Source: Liolophura sinensis (Eukaryota; Mollusca; Polyplacophora; Chitonida; Chitonidae). Taken from it: a DNA stretch of 64,000 nt. The stretch covers positions 40,702,458-40,766,457 of the forward strand of contig NC_088300.1 of NCBI RefSeq assembly GCF_032854445.1, read 5' to 3'. A program made the position numbers and the translations under genes. Shown one piece after another: positions 58,501 to 64,000 of this stretch. Each line of letters opens with the position of its first letter. Positions within the stretch are counted from its first letter, which is position 1. A model generated the notes under the pieces. It saw only the letters and a program-made list of their open reading frames with translations. It searched no databases and had not been told where the DNA came from.

Positions 58501-61342
58501 TTCAGCGCGATGGAGAAAGGAAACCATATAGGGTTGCCATGGACTTACTGTTCAGTTAGAATTGGACATCGGAGCATCAGCTGCTGTGTTAGATAAGAAG
58601 ACATACAACCAGTTGAAAATTGGGAAAGTTTAGAAATCCAAAGTTAAACTCAGGACCTACACAGGTGAGGATATTCCAGTATTACGGACAGTTATGGTTC
58701 CGGTATCATACAATGGACAGTCCGCTAACCTCACAGCAGTTGTCACTAAAGGCAACGGTCCTAACTTGCTAGGAAGATACTGGTTAAGTCAAATCAGATT
58801 GAATTGAAGAGACATTTTCGAAATAAATCAAATCTCCAAATCAGTTATAGCAGGAACTGTGTTGGACAAATATCCCGACATGTTCAAAGAGGGATTAGGC
58901 ACATTGAAGTGAATTACGGCCAAGATAACTGTGAAGCAAAATGCTCAGCCTAAAGTCTTCAGACCAAGACCAGTGCCGTACTCCTAACGTGAGAAAACTG
59001 ACCTGGAATTGGAGAGACTTCAGTCATCAGGGACAATAGAACCTCTGTAGTATTCTGAGTGGTCAGCTCCAGTAGTACGAGTTGTGAAAAGTGACAAATC
59101 TATCCGTATCTGTGGGGACTACAAACAAACAGTTAATCGAATTTCCAAATTGGACAGCTATCCAGTTCCTAACACTGAAGATTTGTATGCTACAACTGGT
59201 GGTGGACAGAAGTTTACGAAGTTAGACCTGTCTCAAGCCTACCAACAAATGTTACTGGACGAAGATTCTAAAGTTTTCACTACAATTAACGGGCATACGG
59301 GCTTATTTCAGTATAACCGACTACCACATGGAGTGTCCAGTGTCTGGACTTTTCCAGAGGACGATGGAAAGTGGCATTGGGGTAAACGACAGGAGGACGC
59401 ATTCCTTAAGTCAAAAGGATTATTACAATATTCAGATGTGTTAGTCCACTTCGACCCAAGCAAACCCATGGTATTGGATTGTGATGCGTCACCAATAATC
59501 TCTCTCACATAACGTCAACAATACTCTCTCAAATTGGGGCAATACTCTCTCACATTGGTGCAATACTCTCTCACATTGGAGCAATACTCTCTCAGAAAAC
59601 GGCAGACGGAACAGGCCGACCCATTGGATTCATGCCGCGCACGTTCTCTACAGCGGAGAAAGGGTATTCCCAGCTGGAGAAAGAGGCCTTAGCCATCGTG
59701 TTTGGAGTAAAAAAAGTTTCATCAATTTCTTTATGGGAGACATTTTACCATAATTCGTGACCACAAACCATTACTAGGACTGTTGAAAGAAACCAAGGGA
59801 ATACCAACCATGACAGCACCACGTATCCAGCGCTGGGCGTTAACTTTGTCAGCCTACGAATATGAGCTGGTCTACAGATCTGATAAATCAAATGCAAACG
59901 AAGAAAGTCGTTTGCCACTTTCTGATTCATCAGGTGGTGAAAATCCACCAATTCCAGGAGAAAACCTTTTACTCATGGAACGTTTGGACATCCATGGATC
60001 TGTAAACCCAAAACAGATCAAGTCATGGACTCAGCGAGATCCATTGTTGTCCAGAGTACTAAAATTTGTTCTCCAGGGCTGGCCAGATAAATGGCAGGAA
60101 GCAAACCTGCAACCGTTTTTTACAAGACGGCGTGAACTCAGTGTACACAGTGGCTGTCTTCTATGGGGAGCACGTGTCTTGGTACCTCCAAAGGGACGTC
60201 AACAGGTGATACAGGAGCTTCATGTTACTCACCCAGGGATTTCTCTTATGAAAAATCTTGCCAGAAGTTATGTGTGGTGGCCTAAGATGGACAATGAACT
60301 TGAAAACAAAGTGAGCAGTTGTACAGAGTGTCAACTACATCAGCGTACACCACATGAAGCACCATAGGAAACCTCAGGACGACCTTGGTCCAGAATTCAC
60401 ATCGATTATGCGGGACCATACATGAGGAAAATGTTTCTCCTAGCAATAGATTCCTATGCAAAATGGCTGGAAATCTTTCCAGCTAATGAATCGACAAGTA
60501 CTTCCACCATTGAGAATCTACAACAATGTTTTACTACCCACGGTCTACCGGATCGGATTGTATCGGATAACGAGACCAGCTTCACCAGTGATGAACTCAA
60601 GGAATTCTCAAGACAAAATGGAATTAACCACATCTTGACTTCTCCCTATCACCTAGCATCAAATGGGCAAGTAGAGCGAGCTGTTCAGTTCTTCAAAGGG
60701 ACTATGGCAATTAAAGATAAAAGGTGGTTTCATTGAGAGCAAACTGAATCAATTACTTTTTCAATATAGAATCACACCACGGACCACAACAGGCTTGTCA
60801 CCTGCTGAAATGTTAATGAGTCGTATATTTAAATCCCGACTGGCCGTATTTCACCCAGATATTCAAGGACGCATTGACGAGAAGCAACACCAGCGGACGA
60901 CATACCATGAAAAAGACGCACTATACTCGAAAACGAGATGGTCTATGTTGGCAATTATGGCAGAGGAAAGAAATGGATAGCAGTAATTGTGCAGGAAAAG
61001 ACAGGACCTTTGTCTTAGCATGTTCAAACACCAGATGGACAAATCTTTCGACGACACCATGACCAGATTCGACTTCGCACTGATATCAGCGATGTCAATG
61101 CTGTAGCCGTGCGGTAACAGCCATTCCCGGAAAATGTTCCAGATGTTGTTGTGGAGAAATCTTTTTCTACATCCGTGACGTCATCAGACATCGACATCAA
61201 CTGCAGCAGTTCTCTTTGTAATAGTCACGTGGAGACTAATAATGTTTCAGAGACTACACCAATCTCTGAACCAGTGCAGCCTACCTTCCAAAGGCACAGT
61301 GAGCCAGGGATGAAGCGTCATCCTTCACGAGTTAGAGAATGA
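58501..61342 (+). pseudogene. pol: protease, RT, RNase H, integrase (broken)
   Basis: The protease motif at 58565-58579 reads Asp-Ile-Gly-Ala-Ser, with Ile where Thr or Ser is usual. RT begins near 58860, has in-frame stops (58909, 58984, 59048), keeps the first catalytic Asp (LDLSQAY, about 59227) and then lacks the YXDD segment and thumb, with sequence jumping at about 59365-59390 to the connection. RNase H shows DCDAS (about 59480), a 21-bp repeat expansion and a one-base slip in a run of A near 59715. Integrase has the Cys pair CTEC (about 60325), a stop at 60365-60367, and a complete D,D-35-E core on the frame 60422-60736. A decayed C-terminal part runs to 61342. Confidence 0.88.
59500..59594 (+). 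repeat. 21-bp tandem expansion within RNase H
   Basis: CAATACTCTCTCACATTGGT plus G recurs about four times with 21-bp spacing just after the DCDAS motif. Since 21 is seven codons, it multiplies the (I)GAILS(H) segment that normally occurs once at this place, in frame for the last three units. Confidence 0.85.
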
Positions 61343-61571
61343 CCCTCTTACTATGTTCAGTGACTTTTAATTGTAGATCTTTAACTTTCCTTTCGGTCCA
61401 TGACTAAAAATTACCTTATGTTAAACCGACACAAATAGTTCGACTGAGACTGTGAGTAATTAACTTTGTGTCGAGATATTCCAAGTACGAGCAGTTTCCA
61501 TATTAACCGTCACCATTGCTAATGTTAGATTTTTTGCATGTTAACATTTCCACTTAAGAGTAATTCTTAAC

Positions 61572-61585
61572 TAAAGGTGGAGGAA
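61572..61585 (+). other. Polypurine tract
   Basis: TAAAGGTGGAGGAA directly precedes the 3' LTR, where plus-strand DNA synthesis would be primed. Confidence 0.85.
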
Positions 61586-61736
61586 TGTAATATCTTGTAT
61601 AAGCGAGTACAGCGCCACAACAGTTTATGTACATATAATGGCTGCGCCCATACCACACGACACTTGATCGATGTTCACTGTCAATACAAACTTTATTGTG
61701 CCTTTTACATAGGAAGCCTTGTGTGACTTTATTACA
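61586..61736 (+). repeat. 3' LTR
   Basis: 151 bp, TGTAATATCTTGTATAAGCG to TGACTTTATTACA. Differs from the 5' LTR by a 2-bp deletion and about seven substitutions. Confidence 0.95.
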
Positions 61737-62010
61737 TGGGTCAATTCATTTTGTAAACAAAAGCGTCATTGAATAAGAAAGACGATAACTTCTAGGCACT
61801 GTCTATCACCCCTATATACCCCGTCAAGTGGAAAGTTCCGATGACGTTTCATTGTTGACACGTCACACTAAAAGTGTGATATTGTGCTAAAACGAATCAT
61901 TTCCCGGTACACTCGGGTATGGTTTTTCAAAACACAAAACCTTGAATGTATTCACATTTATGTGATAAATTTATATCATATAAAAAAGAGCTGCAGCATA
62001 GAGAGTAAAT

Positions 62011-62160
62011 CCAGAGCAAGCGACGACAGTGTGATAATTGGCAAATGGTCACACGTAACCGGTGGAATACGATCTTTTGTCAGTTTACCTCGGTCAGGAT
62101 TTTATTTTAACTGTTCATGTAAATCCTTATATAGTAGCAAATTGCACGCCCCCTGGCATG
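62011..62160 (-). repeat. Dispersed repeat family, copy D
   Basis: Read on the minus strand: CCAGGGGGCGTGCAATTTGC, ATTTACATGAACAG, AGGTAAACTGACAAAAG, CACCGGTTACGTGTGACCAT and ATCACACTGTCGTCGC, in the same order as copy C. Only 275 bp from the retrotransposon end but unrelated to it. Confidence 0.75.
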
Positions 62161-63097
62161 CCTCTGAAACGCATGGAAATAACTACCAAGCTGCATAGTT
62201 GTGGCTTTTTGGCTTTTCCAGTCAAATGTTTGAGCTTTTATACCCTTATCTGTACGGGCTGGAAAACCCCTTTCGTACATCACATGTCTTAAAAGACTCA
62301 ATAAAATTAATTCAAAAGGCGTGCTAACAGTTATTGATGTGATATCCCCCAAAAATACCGCAAAGGCTTAATCTTCTAATGAGTGTTGTGCATATTTTAC
62401 TAAACTGATTGTATTAAAACAGAATAATAATTTGAAAAAAAAAAACAAATCACACCAGGACATTGAGTTGATGGAGACTACAGCGTCTGTAACAGTCCAT
62501 CCTGATAGCTGGAACACAAAGTGCAGATTCAATCTCAGCCTCGGACGGGCCTTTCTAAATTTTCTACGTTCTCGGAGCTTCGGTCGTTTGGGCGTTTGTC
62601 GTCAACGTTTGCAGAAGGAAACTTGTCAGCAACAAATATGGCAGCAAGCCTCTCGTCACATGTGGAAAAACTCGTCAGTAAATTACCAAAGGCCGGTCGT
62701 TTAACCCTCACATTCTTGTTCCCATTCTGATCACAACGTTGGCGGCCATCCCGTAAGTGAAAAACTCATGACTATGGTGTGAAGTGGATATTATCCTAAA
62801 AGGAACACTGACAAAAACAAATAGGTTTCTGTGCAGTTGGAAATTTTAGATTATTGCGTTAGCAGTAATTCCAGAACAACACAATTCTTTTGGTTTTCCC
62901 ATAGATGTCTTTCCGCTTTATAATATAGTATGATTTTCTCTTGAGGTTTGGACAAAAAGACGTAATATTTTCATTATTGCATAACACGGTCCCAATACGA
63001 CTCAAGAAAAACCATAGTGGCATTCTGAAGTATGAAGCATTAATTAAATGGAAGTTCTTGGCTGCGAGCATAGTTTTCAAACCAACACTGAGCTTTA
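62161..63097. other. No gene recognised; one SINE relic
   Basis: About 62710-62785 carries a decayed + strand SINE tail (AACGTTGGCGGCCATCCCGT then AAGTGAAAAACTCATGACTA). Otherwise nothing was recognised. Confidence 0.4.
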
Positions 63098-64000
63098 CCT
63101 TGACGTTCCTAATCACGTTGTTTATTCATACTACTGTAACTCTCCTGTTGTTTACTTGTGTATGTCAATCTTGTCCCTCCTTATTCACGCCTGCATCTCT
63201 CCTATTGTTTATCTGCGTATATCTGTGTTGACCTTCTTTATTCACGACTGTACCTGTCCTATTGTTGACCCGTGAATGTCAGTCTTGACCTTCCTTATTC
63301 ACGACCGCATCTCTCCTACTGTGTATCCGCGTATGTCAGTCTTCACCTTCCTTATTCATTACTATGTCTCTCTTATTGTTTACCTGTGTATGTCAGTCTT
63401 GACCTTCCTTATTCACTACTGCATCTCCCCTACTGTGTACTCGCTTGTGCCAGTCTTGACCATCCTTATTCACTCCTGTGGCTCCCCTATTGCTTACCCG
63501 TGTATGTCAGTATGGACGTTCTTTATTACCGGCTGCATCTCTTCTATTGTTTACCTGTGCATGTCAGTCTGGACCTTCCTTATTCACGACTGCACCTGTC
63601 CTATTGTTTACCCGTGTATGTCAGTCTTGACGTTCTTTATTCACGGCTGCATCTCTGCTACTGTGTACCTGCGTATGTCAATCTTGATCTTCCATATTCA
63701 CTCCTGTGTCTCCCCTATTGCTTACCCGTGTATGTCAGTCTTGACCTTCCTTATTCACTACTGTGTCTCCCCTATTTTTTCCTGTGTATGTCATTCTTGA
63801 CCTTGCTTATTCGCGACTGCATCTCTCCTATTGTTTACACGTGTATGTAAGTGTTAACTTTCCTTATACAGGACTGCATCTCTCGTTATTGTTTACCAGT
63901 GTATGACAGCCTTGACGTTCTTTACTCACGGTTGCATCTCTCCTATTGTTTACCTGTGTATGTCAGTCTTGACCTTTCTTATTCACGACAGCATCTCTCT
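63098..64000 (+). repeat. 57-bp minisatellite running off the window end
   Basis: About 16 copies of CTTGACCTTCCTTATTCACG, ACTGCATCTCTCCTATTGTT and TACCTGTGTATGTCAGT. The unit is 57 bp (19 codons) with no stop in two frames, which explains two overlapping open frames of 174 and 192 codons encoding hydrophobic 19-residue repeats. No gene is supported. Confidence 0.93.

Larger units (their letters stand above)
57516..61736 (+). mobile_element. Gypsy-type (Mag-like) LTR retrotransposon, complete ends, defective
   Basis: 4221 bp bounded by 153- and 151-bp direct repeats that begin TGTAAT and end ATTACA, with TGGGT duplicated outside (57511-57515 and 61737-61741). The order is LTR, primer site, gag, protease, RT, RNase H, integrase, polypurine tract, LTR, which is the Gypsy/Ty3 order. 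Short LTRs and a tRNA-Ser-type primer site are traits of the Mag lineage as I recall it. The two LTRs differ by about seven substitutions and one 2-bp indel (about 95% identical by eye), so the insertion is not ancient. Several stops and frameshifts plus a deletion in RT make it non-autonomous. Confidence 0.95.

Noticed and set aside
63272-63850. Two overlapping hydrophobic frames of 192 and 174 codons resembling a membrane protein
   Set aside because: A 57-bp minisatellite is open in two frames at once; the hydrophobicity comes from its pyrimidine-rich unit.

Overview
The window looks like nuclear DNA of an invertebrate animal, most likely a lophotrochozoan and probably a mollusc (inference). 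It has AT-rich, intron-rich DNA with few genes. It carries about 17 copies of a tRNA-derived SINE whose tail (TATAAGTGAAATATTCTTGA then GTACGGCGTAAAAC) I remember from marine molluscs, plus a second SINE with a central domain also familiar from molluscs. No operons, ribosome binding sites or CRISPR arrays are present.

Layout. 1-11.7 kb: no gene recognised, only repeat relics, SINEs and a MITE. 11.7-28.1 kb: one complete four-exon homeobox gene on the + strand, the orthologue of HHEX (287 codons, homeodomain split over exons 2 and 3), with an 11 kb first intron and a 3 kb third intron that hold SINEs, a minisatellite and GC-richer blocks that could be cis-regulatory. 28.1-47 kb: a repeat-dense intergenic stretch with a striking cluster of minisatellites (18, 27, 47, 32, 34, 23 and 59 bp periods). 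Several have clear higher-order structure (27x4, 47x5 and 34x3 bp, and a 654-bp duplication in the 3.2-kb 23-bp array). SINEs are inserted in and between them, one of them itself split by a MITE. 47-48.4 kb: a GC-richer, TATA-containing promoter-like region followed by a 101-codon first coding exon of a gene I do not recognise; its later exons are not evident here. 49-57 kb: a textbook full-length SINE with 12-bp target duplications, a 171-bp near-perfect hairpin, and otherwise featureless DNA. 57.5-61.7 kb: a complete but broken Gypsy-type (Mag-like) LTR retrotransposon with 5-bp target duplication, tRNA-Ser-type primer site and polypurine tract; its reverse transcriptase has lost the catalytic palm segment. 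61.7-64 kb: another copy of a dispersed repeat that occurs five times in the window, and a 57-bp minisatellite running off the end.

The only confidently functional protein gene is hhex. It encodes a homeodomain transcription factor with an Eh1-like Groucho-binding motif, a divergent-invertebrate but very conserved homeodomain, and an acidic C-terminus. The most unusual content is the repeat architecture: an unnamed dispersed repeat family, the cluster of higher-order minisatellites, the nested SINE/MITE with both target duplications intact, and the symmetric hairpin. Nearly all long open frames at 30-45 kb and 63-64 kb are by-products of stop-free tandem repeats and are not annotated as genes.
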